Below, piece by piece: positions 46,718-56,013 of a DNA stretch of 64,000 nucleotides (position 1 is the first letter of the stretch; each line of letters begins with the position of its first letter). The notes beneath the pieces are model-generated. The model was not told where the DNA came from, did no database searches, and saw only the letters and a program-made list of their open reading frames with translations. Made by a program: the position numbers and the translations under genes. This DNA is from Paraburkholderia phenoliruptrix (GTDB lineage: Bacteria > Pseudomonadota > Gammaproteobacteria > Burkholderiales > Burkholderiaceae), in NCBI RefSeq assembly GCF_019511605.1, contig NZ_JAEUAV010000004.1:186001-250000 (forward strand). The letters run 5' to 3'.

Positions 46718-47221
46718 TCAGGCAGACCCTTTGGCAAGATCGCGCTGCGTCAGATAAAGCCGCAGATCGAATTCGATCTGATGGTAGCCCGGCTGCATGA
46801 ACTCGCAAAGGCGGTAAAACGCCTTGTTGTGCTCGCTTTCCTTCAGGTGCGCGAGTTCGTGCACCACGATCATCTTCAGAAATTCCGGCGCCGCCGCCTT
46901 GAATAGCGAGGCGATGCGAATTTCCTTCTTCGCCTTGAGCTTGCCGCCCTGCACCCGCGAGATGCTGGTGTGCAGGCCCAGCGCATGGCGCATCACATCG
47001 AGCTTGCTGTCGTAGACGACCTTGTCGATCTGCTCGGCGCTGCGCAAATGCTCGCGCTTCAATTCGGCGCAATACGTGTAGAGCGCGCGGTCGGTCTGCA
47101 CGTCGTGCGTGTCCGGATAGCGTGCAGCGAGGTACGCGCCGAGCTTGTCGTCGGCGATCAGTTTCTTGACCTTCTCGAGCAGTGCAGGCGGATAGCCGCT
47201 CAGGTATTTCAGGTGGTGCAT
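46718..47221 (-). CDS. YgjP-like (DUF45) metal-dependent peptidase family protein
   Basis: This 167-residue protein has zinc motif HELAH (121-125) and a further conserved His131 in LKESEHNKAFYRLCE, as in the YgjP/WSS1-like DUF45 family. There is no signal peptide or membrane helix. The family is predicted to be cytosolic zinc peptidases, but the substrate is unknown. The ATG at 47221 gives MHHLKYLSGYPP. It is a single gene between the fuconate operon and the repeat tract. Confidence 0.9.
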   Translation of the reverse strand: MHHLKYLSGYPPALLEKVKKLIADDKLGAYLAARYPDTHDVQTDRALYTYCAELKREHLRSAEQIDKVVYDSKLDVMRHALGLHTSISRVQGGKLKAKKEIRIASLFKAAAPEFLKMIVVHELAHLKESEHNKAFYRLCEFMQPGYHQIEFDLRLYLTQRDLAKGSA

Positions 47222-47308
47222 GGTGGTGGGCTGCCGTGGGCGCTTCGTGTCTGCTTTGCGACGCGAGGCGCTAAACGCGCAGTTTACACGGCTGTTCCGC
47301 CACGATGC

Positions 47309-48607
47309 CTACACGCGCCAAACCGGGCCGCCGGGAAAGTCATGCTGATCGAGCGACGCCGCGTGCATTTCGATGCTGTAGCCGGGACGTTGCGGCGGCA
47401 TATAGCGGCCGTCGCGAATCACGACAGGATCGACGAAGTGCTCATGCAGATGGTCCACGTATTCGAGCACGCGATTCTCCAGCGACGCCGACACGCAGAT
47501 ATAGTCGAACAGTGAAATATGCTGGACGTACTCGCATAAACCTACGCCGCCCGCATGCGGACACACCGGCACGCCGAACTTCGCCGCCATCAGCAGCACA
47601 ACGATCACTTCGTTCAGACCGCCCAGGCGGCAACTGTCCACCTGGCAGAAGTCGATGGCGCGCGCCTGCAGCAACTGCTTGAACATCACCCGGTTATGGC
47701 AGTGCTCGCCGGTCGCCACGCCGATCGGTGCAAGCCGCTCGCGGATCGCGGCGTGCCCCAGAATGTCGTCGGGGCTGGTGGGCTCCTCGATCCACCACGG
47801 GTCGAATTGCGCGAGATGCCGCATGTTCGCGATGGCTTCGTCCACGTCCCACACCTGGTTGGCGTCCATCATCAGCTTGCGATGCTCGCCGATTTCCTCG
47901 CGCAGAATGCGCGCGCGGCGCATGTCTTCCGCGAGATTGCCGCCCACCTTCTGCTTGAAATGCGTCCAGCCCTGCGCGACGCCTTCGCGCGCGAGACGGC
48001 GGATCTTGTCGTCGTCGTAACCGAGCCAGCCCGCCGAGGTCGTGTAAGCCGGATAGCCGTGCGCGAGCATTTCGCGCTCACGCGCGGCTTTTGTGCTGGC
48101 ATGACGATGCAGCAGCGCAATCGCTTCTTGCGGCGTGATGACGTCGGTCACATAGCGGAAGTCGAGGCAGCGCACCAGCTCTTCGGGACTCATGTCCACG
48201 AGCAGCTTCCACACGGGCTTGCCTTGCGCTTTCGCCCACAGATCCCAGACCGCGTTGACGAGCGCCGCCGTGGCCAGATGAATCGCGCCCTTGTCCGGAC
48301 CGATCCAGCGCAACTGGCTGTCCGAGGTCAGCGCGCGCCAGAACGCGCCCATGTCCGCGGCAATCTCCGCGAGAGTCTTACCGACGACGAGCGGCGCGAG
48401 CGCCTCTACCGCCTTCACGCAGATCTCGTTGCCGCGCCCGATCGTGAACGTGAGGCCGTGGCCTGCCAAGGCGCCCGGCGCGTCCGTTTCGAGCGTGACG
48501 TAGGTGGCCGAATAATCGGGCGCGGCATTCATCGCATCCGAGCCGTCGAGCGAACGCGAGGTCGGAAAGCGGATGTCCCGCACCGACAGTCTGGTGATCG
48601 TGGTCAT
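47309..48607 (-). CDS. fucD: L-fuconate dehydratase (enolase superfamily)
   Basis: The 432-residue product is collinear with the characterised Xanthomonas L-fuconate dehydratase. The Lys pair Lys218/Lys220 (FKQK), metal ligands Asp248 (MDANQ), Glu274 (EEPTSPD) and Glu301 (GEHCHNR), and His351 (CPHAGG) fall at the same numbers. It dehydrates L-fuconate to 2-keto-3-deoxy-L-fuconate in the non-phosphorylating fucose pathway. It is the last gene of a minus-strand operon, 33 bases after the ABC binding-protein gene, so the importer probably brings in L-fucose or a related sugar. The rest of the pathway is not in this window. Confidence 0.95.
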   Translation of the reverse strand: MTTITRLSVRDIRFPTSRSLDGSDAMNAAPDYSATYVTLETDAPGALAGHGLTFTIGRGNEICVKAVEALAPLVVGKTLAEIAADMGAFWRALTSDSQLRWIGPDKGAIHLATAALVNAVWDLWAKAQGKPVWKLLVDMSPEELVRCLDFRYVTDVITPQEAIALLHRHASTKAAREREMLAHGYPAYTTSAGWLGYDDDKIRRLAREGVAQGWTHFKQKVGGNLAEDMRRARILREEIGEHRKLMMDANQVWDVDEAIANMRHLAQFDPWWIEEPTSPDDILGHAAIRERLAPIGVATGEHCHNRVMFKQLLQARAIDFCQVDSCRLGGLNEVIVVLLMAAKFGVPVCPHAGGVGLCEYVQHISLFDYICVSASLENRVLEYVDHLHEHFVDPVVIRDGRYMPPQRPGYSIEMHAASLDQHDFPGGPVWRV

Positions 48608-48640
48608 GTCTACGCTCCGGGACAGCCAGCTAAAGGACGA

Positions 48641-49582
48641 TCAATCGTAGAGCACCGCGGCGATCTTCGGATCGGTCATGTTGCTCTTGTCGTACCAGTA
48701 AAAGCCGGTGTCGACCTTCTTCGGCAGCTTCTCGCCCTTGAGCGCCTTGACCGCCGAATCCACGACACATTTGCCGATGCCAATCGGGTTCTGCGTGATC
48801 GCGCCCGCCATCAGGCCGGAATTGATGTCGTCCTTCTGCTCCTTGCCCGAGTCATAGCCGATCAGCACGAGCTTCTTGCCCGACTCCTTTACGCCGATTG
48901 CCGCGCCTTCCGCCGAGCCTTCGTTCGCGCCGAAGATGCCCTTCAGATTCGGGTTCGCCTGAATCATCGCCTTGGCGATTTCGGCCGACTTCAGGTGGTC
49001 GCCGCCGCCGTACTGCACGGAGACGATCTTGACGTTCGGATGTTTGCTCTTCATCTCGTTCAGAAAACCGTCGCGCCTGTCGATGCCCGTGCGGCTCGTC
49101 TGGTCGTGCACGATCACGCCGACTTCGCCGGCATTGCCGATGGCTTGCGCCATCTTGTCCGCGGCGAGCGCGGCGGCGGCCAGATTGTCGGTCGCGCAGG
49201 TGGTGAGCGGAATGTCGCTGTCCACGCCGGAGTCGAACGCAATCACCGGAATTTTTGCCGCCTGCGCCCGTCGCAACAGCGGAATGGCCGCCTTGCTGTC
49301 GAGCGCGGCGATGCCGATGGCTTGCGGCTTTTTCGCGAGCGCGGCCGACAGCATGTCGATCTGCTTGTCGACCATCGCTTCGGTCTCCGGGCCCTCGAAG
49401 GTGATCCTGACCTTGTGCTCCTTTGCGCCCTGCTCCGCGCCCGCTTTGACCGCCTGCCAGAACTGATGCTGAAAGCCCTTGGAGACGAGCGGAATATAAA
49501 CGTCCTCGACATGCGCGAGACTGCTCGCGCCGACAAGCGCACTCAAGCCGATCACGACGCCGAATACTTTGCGATTCAACAT
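48641..49582 (-). CDS. Sugar ABC transporter periplasmic binding protein (RbsB family)
   Basis: This 313-residue periplasmic binding protein 1 has a signal peptide (MLNRKVFGVVIGLSALVGAS, cleaved near SLA-HVED). The two-domain fold matches ribose/galactose binding proteins: IPLVSKGFQHQFWQAVKAGA, IPVIAFDSGVDSD, GIFGANEGSAEGAAIGV, VLIGYDSG. It delivers a sugar to the permease encoded 96 bases upstream. The gene order (ATPase, permease, binding protein, fuconate dehydratase) makes L-fucose or a similar 6-deoxy or pentose sugar the probable ligand. That is inference from context. Confidence 0.93.
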   Translation of the reverse strand: MLNRKVFGVVIGLSALVGASSLAHVEDVYIPLVSKGFQHQFWQAVKAGAEQGAKEHKVRITFEGPETEAMVDKQIDMLSAALAKKPQAIGIAALDSKAAIPLLRRAQAAKIPVIAFDSGVDSDIPLTTCATDNLAAAALAADKMAQAIGNAGEVGVIVHDQTSRTGIDRRDGFLNEMKSKHPNVKIVSVQYGGGDHLKSAEIAKAMIQANPNLKGIFGANEGSAEGAAIGVKESGKKLVLIGYDSGKEQKDDINSGLMAGAITQNPIGIGKCVVDSAVKALKGEKLPKKVDTGFYWYDKSNMTDPKIAAVLYD

Positions 49583-49678
49583 GGACTATCTCCTCCTGAG
49601 GTGTGGACGCTTCTTCTTCAGCCGCCGGGGAAGCCTCGCGGCGCCTCCCCTTGTCGATTATTGATTGTCCGGCACGGC

Positions 49679-50704
49679 TCAGCGCTTCCTGCGCCGCAGA
49701 ATGTCGGCATAAACCGCGAGAATGATGATGAGCCCGGTCACCACGATCTGCCATTCCTGAGCGACCGACATGATGCGCAAGCCATTGGTCAGCACGCTCA
49801 TGATGAACGCGCCGATGATCGTGCCGAGTATCGTGCCCGAGCCGCCCGACAGCGACGTGCCGCCGATCACCACCGCGGCGATCGCTTCGAGCTCGTAGCC
49901 CTGGCCGAGCGCCGGCTGCGCCGAGTTCAGCCGCGACGCGATCAGCAGCCCCGCGACGCCGCAAATCGCGCCGCCAAGGCCATAAATGGCGATCTTCCAG
50001 CGGTCGACGTTGACGCCCGAAAGACGCACCGCCTCTTCGTTGCTGCCGAGCGCGAAGGTGTAGCGGCCAAGCGCCGTGCGATTGAGCGTGATCGAACTGG
50101 CTATCGCGAGAACAAACAGGATCAGCACGGCGTTTGGAATCGGCAGGCTCGGCAATAGATAACCAATCAGCGAGTCCTGCGAGATCATGTAGAAATTTTC
50201 GGTGTCAGTGAAATAGATCGGCTTGTCCGCCGACACCACGAGCGAGAGCCCTTTGAGCAGCAGCATCATGCCGAGCGTTGCGATGAAGGGCGGAATCTTC
50301 ATTTTCGCCGTGAGCGTGCCGGAGATCGTCCCGCAGATCGCGCCAGTCGCAATGGCGGCCAGCACGCCGAGCCACATCGGCAGATGCCAGTAAGTGAGGA
50401 ACACGCCGCAAATGACCGCGGTGAAGGTCATCAAGGTGCCGACCGAGAGGTCGATGCCGCCCGTGATGATGACGAACGTGGACGCGATCGCCAGCACGCC
50501 GTTGACCGCTGTCGCCTGCAGAATGCCGAGAATGTTGTCCATCTGCATGAAAGCCGGCGACGCGAAGCTGAAAAACACCAGCAGCAGAATCAGGCTCGCG
50601 AATGCCAGCAGCTTCTGCAAAGCCGTCGGCGAGAAGATGCGGGCCTTCAGGCCGCTCAGGCGCCGCTCGCCGCTCAGTGCAGGAGAATCGGATGGCAATG
50701 TCAT
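49679..50704 (-). CDS. Sugar ABC transporter permease (RbsC family)
   Basis: This 341-residue inner-membrane protein has about ten helices and the BPD_transp_2 family features: VNGVLAIASTFVIITGGIDLSVGT and the cytoplasmic GSNEEAVRLSGVNVDRWK coupling segment. It also has AAVVIGGTSLSGGSGTI. It forms the translocation path with the ATPase encoded just upstream (16-base gap) and the binding protein encoded downstream. The ATG is at 50704. Confidence 0.94.
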   Translation of the reverse strand: MTLPSDSPALSGERRLSGLKARIFSPTALQKLLAFASLILLLVFFSFASPAFMQMDNILGILQATAVNGVLAIASTFVIITGGIDLSVGTLMTFTAVICGVFLTYWHLPMWLGVLAAIATGAICGTISGTLTAKMKIPPFIATLGMMLLLKGLSLVVSADKPIYFTDTENFYMISQDSLIGYLLPSLPIPNAVLILFVLAIASSITLNRTALGRYTFALGSNEEAVRLSGVNVDRWKIAIYGLGGAICGVAGLLIASRLNSAQPALGQGYELEAIAAVVIGGTSLSGGSGTILGTIIGAFIMSVLTNGLRIMSVAQEWQIVVTGLIIILAVYADILRRRKR

Positions 50705-50720
50705 AGCGTCCTCATAAGGC

Positions 50721-52232
50721 TCACGCCGCTTTTAGGGTTGGGCGCTGCGTGGCCAGATGCATGATGCGCTCCTGCGTCGCCTCGGCGGCGCTGAGTTCGC
50801 CGGTAATGCGGCCTTCGCACATCACGACGATACGGTTGCTCATGCGCAGAATTTCGGGCAGCTCCGACGAGATCATTACGATCGCCTTGCCCTCGTCCGC
50901 GAGCGCGCGCAGCAGCTTGTAGATTTCGCTCTTCGCGCCGACGTCGATACCGCGCGTGGGTTCGTCGAAGAACAGCACGTCGCAGTTGCGCTCCAGCCAC
51001 TTCGCAATGACGATCTTCTGCTGGTTGCCGCCAGAAAGCAGCCGCACTTCCTGCGCGGCAGACGGCGTGCGAATGGCGAGCAGATTGATGAAATGGTTTG
51101 CGCGCCGGCGCATGCGCGCACGGCGCAGAAAAAAGCTGCACGACAGGAAGTGTCGCAGGTTCGACATGACGATGTTCGATTCGACGTCCATGCCGGTGGC
51201 AAGGCCGAAGCGCTTGCGGTCTTCCGACAGATAGCCGATACCGTGCGCCACCGCATCGCGCGGATGCCTGATCGACGCCCTCGCGCCCTTCACGAAGATC
51301 TCGCCGGACTCGACGGGGTCCGCGCCGAACACCGCGCGCGCGACCTCGGTGCGCCCCGCGCCCATCAAACCGGCAAAGCCGACAATCTCGCCCTGGCGCA
51401 CCGTGAAACTCACGTCCCGCACGAGTGAGCCGGCGTTCAGGTTTCTCACTTCAAGCGCAGTTTCGCCTCGCGCCGCAACGTGGGCCGCGGGCGCCGCATC
51501 GCTTAACGTGCGCCCGACCATCATGCCGATAATCGCCTGAACGGTGGTGTTCGCGGCGTCGACGGTAGCCACGTACTCGCCGTCGCGCAGCACGGTGACG
51601 CGGTCGGCGATCTGCTTTAGCTCGTCCATCTTGTGCGAGATGTAGACGATGCCCACGCCGCGCGCTTTCAGTTCGCGAATGATGCGAAACAGCTCGGCAA
51701 TTTCGGCGTCGTTTAGCGCAGAGGTGGGCTCGTCCATGATGAGCACGCGCGAGTCGAACGATAGCGCCTTCGCGATCTCGACCATCTGCTGACTGGCGAC
51801 CGTGAGATCGCCGACCATCGCACGCGGATCGAGCTTCACATGCATGCGCGAGAGGATGTCGCGTGCCTGCGCGTTCAGCCTGTCTTCGTCGAGAAAGACG
51901 CCGAGCCGCCCGCGCGGCTCGCGGCCGATGAAGATATTTTGCGCGACAGTGAGATGATTCATCAGTTGGAGTTCCTGATGAATGATGCCGACGCCCACCG
52001 CTTGCGCGTCACGCGGACTCGAAAAATGGACCGGCTCGCCGTTCAGCAGGATGTCGCCCGAATCGCGCGAGTACACGCCGGCAAGAATTTTCATCAACGT
52101 GGATTTGCCGGCGCCGTTCTCGCCCATTAGCGCGTGGACTTCGCCAGCCATCAGTTCGAATTGGACGTTGTGAAGCGCCCGCACGCCGGGAAAGCTCTTG
52201 CTGAGCTTGCTGACGGAAATCAGCGGGGTCAT
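50721..52232 (-). CDS. Sugar ABC transporter ATP-binding protein (RbsA family)
   Basis: This 503-residue protein has two fused ABC domains, as in RbsA/AraG/MglA. The first has Walker [10 protein letters not shown], signature [12 protein letters not shown] and Walker [12 protein letters not shown]. The second has the degenerate Walker [10 protein letters not shown], signature [14 protein letters not shown] and DEPTRGID. It energises import of the sugar handled by the adjacent permease and binding protein. The start is taken at ATG 52232 ([14 protein letters not shown]); a TTG 10 codons upstream is less likely. It is the first gene of the operon, which begins next to the tRNA-Leu island scar. 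Confidence 0.94.
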   Translation of the reverse strand: MTPLISVSKLSKSFPGVRALHNVQFELMAGEVHALMGENGAGKSTLMKILAGVYSRDSGDILLNGEPVHFSSPRDAQAVGVGIIHQELQLMNHLTVAQNIFIGREPRGRLGVFLDEDRLNAQARDILSRMHVKLDPRAMVGDLTVASQQMVEIAKALSFDSRVLIMDEPTSALNDAEIAELFRIIRELKARGVGIVYISHKMDELKQIADRVTVLRDGEYVATVDAANTTVQAIIGMMVGRTLSDAAPAAHVAARGETALEVRNLNAGSLVRDVSFTVRQGEIVGFAGLMGAGRTEVARAVFGADPVESGEIFVKGARASIRHPRDAVAHGIGYLSEDRKRFGLATGMDVESNIVMSNLRHFLSCSFFLRRARMRRRANHFINLLAIRTPSAAQEVRLLSGGNQQKIVIAKWLERNCDVLFFDEPTRGIDVGAKSEIYKLLRALADEGKAIVMISSELPEILRMSNRIVVMCEGRITGELSAAEATQERIMHLATQRPTLKAA

Positions 52233-52368
52233 GGCGCAAAGCCAATGGCGATTGCGCGGCAAACGCTCGTCTCAACCCGCGAGGCGGGACGCGATGGCGC
52301 CGCAGGGCGCGGGGTGGTTCGACTGTAATCGCAACGAGAAGCCAGGCACATTGCTGGACCCCAAACCG

Positions 52369-52698
52369 ATGTGCGACGATTCTACGACGCCCGGCGGCAA
52401 CGGCTCAAGTGCAGGCATTCCCGAGTGTCTGGAGTGGTTACGGGTGAAAAAGGCGGGAGTTGTGCAGAGTGTGGGATTGGGGCCGGGGTTTGGCGAGGTC
52501 CTGGACCCGAGCACCTGCGCGAGACTGCTGCGCATGCAATCTGAGGAGGTCCACAAGGGTGACATGTCGCATGTTGAGTCTATGCTATTCGCACAGGCGA
52601 ACACGCTGGACATGATCTTTGGCCACCTCGCCCGCAAGGCGGCATTCAGCGAATACCTGAACCAGTTGCAGTCGGGCTCACCCTCAAGCTTCTATTGA
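52369..52698 (+). pseudogene. Probable truncated hypothetical gene, island remnant
   Basis: The 109-codon frame starts at ATG 52369. Its last part (HVESMLFAQANTLDMIFGHLARKAAFSEYL) resembles, from memory, hypothetical proteins of about 150-170 residues common in Burkholderia accessory regions. In those the similarity continues well beyond the point where this frame stops. Its lower GC and its place beside an integrase relic suggest a decaying, horizontally acquired gene. It may still be expressed as a short protein. Function unknown. Confidence 0.45.
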
Positions 52699-52717
52699 CG
52701 ATGCCGTTAGTCTTCAC

Positions 52718-52921
52718 ATGGACGCAAATATCATCACCCAAGCCAAGGCATTCTTCAAATCGGCGAGCATTGCAGCAGAAGCCTGCGTTGTCGCGCGATA
52801 CGGAGAGTTCGACATCTTCAAGGAAAAGCACTGTGCCGCATACGATGCCGCGCTGTTTCCGTTGCTCGCGGAGTACTTCGGCGAGATGACCCTGGACGAA
52901 GTCCTAAGCATCGTCGGGTGA
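52718..52921 (+). CDS. Small hypothetical protein (67 aa), accessory region
   Basis: This small frame (MDANIITQAKAFFKSASIAA) has a plausible helical sequence and lower GC than the flanks, and lies 19 bases after the truncated gene. No clear ribosome binding site and no recognised family. It is reported as a possible gene or fragment of the same decayed island. Confidence 0.35.
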   Translation: MDANIITQAKAFFKSASIAAEACVVARYGEFDIFKEKHCAAYDAALFPLLAEYFGEMTLDEVLSIVG

Positions 52922-53065
52922 CACGATCCACGCTCAGTTCACGGCTTTCTGCAGATGATCTGATTCATGATGTCGCACAGCTCTCTCGCGCTTGCTGGAT
53001 CAGGCAGCCGCGGGGGAGTGTCTGGTAGGGGGTTCGGAGTGGCGCATAGAGCCGCGGCCGTATGC

Positions 53066-53315
53066 CTAGTGCAAGAGACCCAAGCCCGTCCTCAGTGCGC
53101 TCATTATTTCCTCCCACGCCTTACGGGCGGCAACGAGCAACACTTCGGGTATCCGCCAGCACGGCCCGCTGCTCTCTCTCGTCGATCCCGCATTTGAGAC
53201 ACCAGCACTTCGAGCCGTTGGGCATGACTTCGAGGTGGATGCCTTGACTATCGGCCAGCTTAGAGGCCTTCTCACGGGGCCCGGCAGCGCGTTCGGCGGC
53301 ATCGGCAAGCGGCAT
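53066..53315 (-). pseudogene. Frameshifted N-terminal remnant of a P4-type tyrosine integrase
   Basis: From ATG 53315 the frame reads MPLADAAERAAGPREKASK, then LADSQGIHLEVMPNGSKCW, a clear match to the N-terminal arm-binding (DUF4102) domain of P4/tRNA-associated integrases. After about 45 codons the match jumps to another frame, RIPEVLLVAARKAWEEI, equivalent to the conserved YPEVSLAEARKA segment, and then stops. The catalytic domain is gone. It lies on the same strand as tRNA-Leu, 169 bases from its 3' end, the usual place for such an integrase. The bases 52922-53065 and 53316-53483 hold nothing recognisable. Confidence 0.75.
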
Positions 53316-53483
53316 TCGGGTGTGGGGCATATTTGTGCCCAATGCATTGAAACCTGCCCCCAGCGATGCCCCACTTCCCTTGGGTCTCAATGGGAGACCA
53401 TCGGCAATCTTGGCAAAGCGAAACGCCGCAAACCCTCGCCTTAGACGGTTTTAGTCAATCCAGGGAGGCGTTGGGAAACAGCA

Positions 53484-53568
53484 TGGTGCCGGGGACCGGA
53501 CTCGAACCGGCAAGCCGTGAAGCGGCGGATTTTAAGTCCGCTATGTTTACCAATTTCATCACCCCGGC
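53484..53568 (-). tRNA. tRNA-Leu (UAA)
   Basis: An 85-base type II tRNA with a long variable arm. The acceptor stem GCCGGGG pairs with CCCCGGC, the anticodon loop ACTTAAAAT gives UAA (Leu), the T-arm is GGTTCGAGTCC, and CCA is encoded. Its 3' end faces the integrase remnant and is the probable former attachment site. Confidence 0.96.
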
Positions 53569-53720
53569 GAGGGTGGGAAAACCGCGTGGACGCGCATTCT
53601 ACCATTCGCCGCGCGGCCGACCAACCGGCCCGCAATCCGCCCGCCAACCGCCCAGTAAGCCGCCCGCCAGCCGCCTCGCCAACCCGCGAGGCCGTCACCT
53701 CCACATTCATCCGCCAGTCA

Positions 53721-53754
53721 TAAACGTTCCCGATAATCCGCTGCGAAAACGTTT
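53721..53754. promoter_or_regulatory. LacI/GalR-type operator candidates upstream of the regulator gene
   Basis: The palindrome AAACGTTT (53747-53754) and a related TAAACGTT (53721-53728) lie just before the LacI-family gene. Both have the central CG and flanking A/T half-sites typical of LacI/GalR/PurR operators. They suggest autoregulation. Confidence 0.55.
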
Positions 53755-53771
53755 ACAACCGAGCGGAAATC

Positions 53772-54830
53772 ATGATCCCGACCATCAAGGACGTTGCTGC
53801 GCACGCGGGCTTTTCCATTGCGACGGTCTCGCGCGCGATCAACGCGCCGCACACCGTGAACCCCGTCACGCTCGACAAGGTCCGGCAATCCATCGACGCC
53901 CTGCAGTTCCGGCCCAGCCCGCTCGGCCGTCAACTGCGCGGCGAGCGCACGCGGCTGATCGGCGTGATCGTCCCGACGCTCGCCAATCCGGTGTTCGCAG
54001 AGTGCCTGCAAGGCATCGACGAACTCGCGGCGGCGCAAGGCTATCGGCTCATGCTGATGACCACGCAGTACGACGCCGACCGCGAACGCCGCGCGATCGA
54101 AACGCTGCGGGAACATCGCGTGGAAGGTCTCATTCTCACGGTCGCCGACGCCGACACGCATCCGCTGCTCGACGAGCTTGACCGGGACGGCCTGCTCTAC
54201 GTGCTGATGCACAACGACACCGTGCGTCGTCCGTCGGTCTCCGTGGACAACCGCCTGGCCGCCTACGACGGCGTGCGCATGCTGATCGCGCACGGCCATC
54301 GCCGCATCCTGATGCTCGCCGGCACGCTCGCCGCTTCGGACCGCGCGCGTCAACGCCACCTCGGCTATGCGCAGGCCATGCAGCAGGCGGGCCTCACGCC
54401 CGCGCCCGCGCTCGAAGTCGATTTCAATGCCGACGAACTCGCGCCCTCCGTGCTCGCCCACCTGACGCACGGCGCCCAACGCCCGAGCGCGCTTTTCTGC
54501 AGCAACGATCTGCTCGCGATGGTCGTGATGCGCGGCCTGCGCCGTGCGCGTCTACAGATTCCGCGCGACATGTCGATTCTCGGCTTCGACGGCCTCGCAA
54601 TGGGCGAACTGCTGTCGCCGCCGCTTGCGAGCGTCTGCGCGCCGAACCGCGAGATCGGCTGCGCGGCGTGGCGTCGGTTGCTCGCGCGCGTCACCGGCAG
54701 CCACGAACAGCTCGACGACTCGCCGCTCGCCTTGACGCTGCCGCACAGCCTGCGCGAAGGCGCGACCATTGCCGCGATTTCCGATCATGGCGGCCAACTC
54801 GCCACGCGTGCGGCCGCACGTTCTTCCTGA
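53772..54830 (+). CDS. LacI-family transcriptional regulator
   Basis: This 352-residue repressor has an N-terminal LacI helix-turn-helix (TIKDVAAHAGFSIATVSRAIN), a hinge helix region (PSPLGRQLRGERT) and a periplasmic-binding-like ligand domain (IGVIVPTLANPVFAECLQGID, LFCSNDLLAMVVM, ILGFDGLAM). It is the first gene of a plus-strand series and lies 79 bases before an ABC importer operon. Paired AAACGTTT-like operators sit in its promoter. It probably responds to the imported compound or a product of the phosphodiesterase encoded downstream. Confidence 0.94.
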   Translation: MIPTIKDVAAHAGFSIATVSRAINAPHTVNPVTLDKVRQSIDALQFRPSPLGRQLRGERTRLIGVIVPTLANPVFAECLQGIDELAAAQGYRLMLMTTQYDADRERRAIETLREHRVEGLILTVADADTHPLLDELDRDGLLYVLMHNDTVRRPSVSVDNRLAAYDGVRMLIAHGHRRILMLAGTLAASDRARQRHLGYAQAMQQAGLTPAPALEVDFNADELAPSVLAHLTHGAQRPSALFCSNDLLAMVVMRGLRRARLQIPRDMSILGFDGLAMGELLSPPLASVCAPNREIGCAAWRRLLARVTGSHEQLDDSPLALTLPHSLREGATIAAISDHGGQLATRAAARSS

Positions 54831-54909
54831 GTCCTCAGCATTTCGACCGACAAGACGCCACCACACAACAAGCATGAAACACCCGCTCATTTCTTCCTGG
54901 AGAACCGCA

Positions 54910-56013
54910 GTGACCCGCTCGTCAACACGACTGACATCGCCACTCATATCGCCGCTTATATCGCCGCTGAAACCGGCGATGCATCGCCTCGCGCGGTCCA
55001 CCGTCGTCGCGCTGTGCGCCGGCGCGCTGATGACCGCCGCGCTTGCCGTCGTCATGCCACAAAGCGCCCGCGCGGAAGAAACCGCGATCTGCTACAACTG
55101 CCCGCCCGAATGGGCCGACTGGGCGAGCCAGATCAAGGCGATCCAACAGAAAACCGGCATCCGCGTGCCGTTCGACAACAAGAACTCGGGCCAGTCGATT
55201 GCGCAATTGATGGCCGAGCAGAAGAGCCCGGTTGCAGACGTGGTGTATCTCGGCGTTTCCTCGGCATTTCAGGCGAAGGACAAGGGCGTGGTCGAACCGT
55301 ACAAGCCCGCGCACTGGAACGACATTCCCGCGAACCTGAAGGACCCGCAAGGCTACTGGTTCACGATCCACTCGGGCACGCTCGGCTTCTTCGTCAACAA
55401 GGACGCGCTCGAAGGCAAGCCGGTGCCGAGCTCATGGGCCGATCTGCTCAAGCCGGAATACAAAGGCATGATCGGCTACCTCGATCCGTCGAGCGCCTTT
55501 GTGGGTTACGCGGGGGCGGTGGCGGTGAACCAGGCGCTTGGCGGCACGCTGGATAACTTCGAACCGGGTCTCGACTGGTTCCGCAAGCTGAAGGCGAATG
55601 CGCCGATCGTGCCGAAGCAGACGGCGTACGCCCGCGTCATGTCCGGCGAAATTCCCATCCTGCTCGACTACGATTTCGACGCCTACCGCGCGAAGTACAA
55701 AGATCACGCCAACGTCGAATTCGTGATTCCGAAAGAAGGCACGATTTCCGTGCCATATGTGATGAGTCTCGTCAAAGGCGCGCCGCACGAAGCGAACGGC
55801 AAGAAGGTGCTGGACTTCGTGCTCTCCGACGAAGGCCAGAAGCTGTGGGCCGACGCCTATCTGCGTCCGGTGCGCGCGAACGCGATGAGCGCCGAAACCG
55901 CCGCGAAGTTTCTGCCGGCCAGCGAGTATGCCCGCGCCAAAGCAGTGGACTTCGGCAAGATGGCCGAGAAGCAGGCGAGCTTCGGCGAACGCTACTTGCA
56001 GGTGATGCATTGA
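54910..56013 (+). CDS. ABC transporter periplasmic binding protein (family 1; phosphonate/iron-type cluster)
   Basis: This type 1 extracellular binding protein has a signal peptide (LARSTVVALCAGALM, cleavage near ARA-EE) and the mature start ETAICYNCPPEWADW with a close Cys pair. Similar folds bind Fe3+, 2-aminoethylphosphonate or polyamines. GTG 54910 with GGAGA at good spacing is preferred. ATG 54874 and ATG 54979 are alternatives; the last would give a short, standard signal peptide but has no ribosome site. A 12-base repeat (54934-54969, coding SPLISPLI) extends the N-terminus. Its stop overlaps the permease start by 4 bases. Confidence 0.9.
   Translation: MTRSSTRLTSPLISPLISPLKPAMHRLARSTVVALCAGALMTAALAVVMPQSARAEETAICYNCPPEWADWASQIKAIQQKTGIRVPFDNKNSGQSIAQLMAEQKSPVADVVYLGVSSAFQAKDKGVVEPYKPAHWNDIPANLKDPQGYWFTIHSGTLGFFVNKDALEGKPVPSSWADLLKPEYKGMIGYLDPSSAFVGYAGAVAVNQALGGTLDNFEPGLDWFRKLKANAPIVPKQTAYARVMSGEIPILLDYDFDAYRAKYKDHANVEFVIPKEGTISVPYVMSLVKGAPHEANGKKVLDFVLSDEGQKLWADAYLRPVRANAMSAETAAKFLPASEYARAKAVDFGKMAEKQASFGERYLQVMH

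Noticed and set aside
47555-50158. 867-codon plus-strand open frame opposite the fuconate dehydratase and binding-protein genes
   Set aside because: It is fully antisense to two genes with unmistakable family matches, is Arg/His-rich, and has no recognisable domain. Such frames arise from high third-position GC.
52263-52700. Second copy of the tRNA-Leu 3' end as island attachment site
   Set aside because: Short matches to GGTTCGA and CCGGGG words occur, but no convincing direct repeat of the tRNA 3' end was found by eye.
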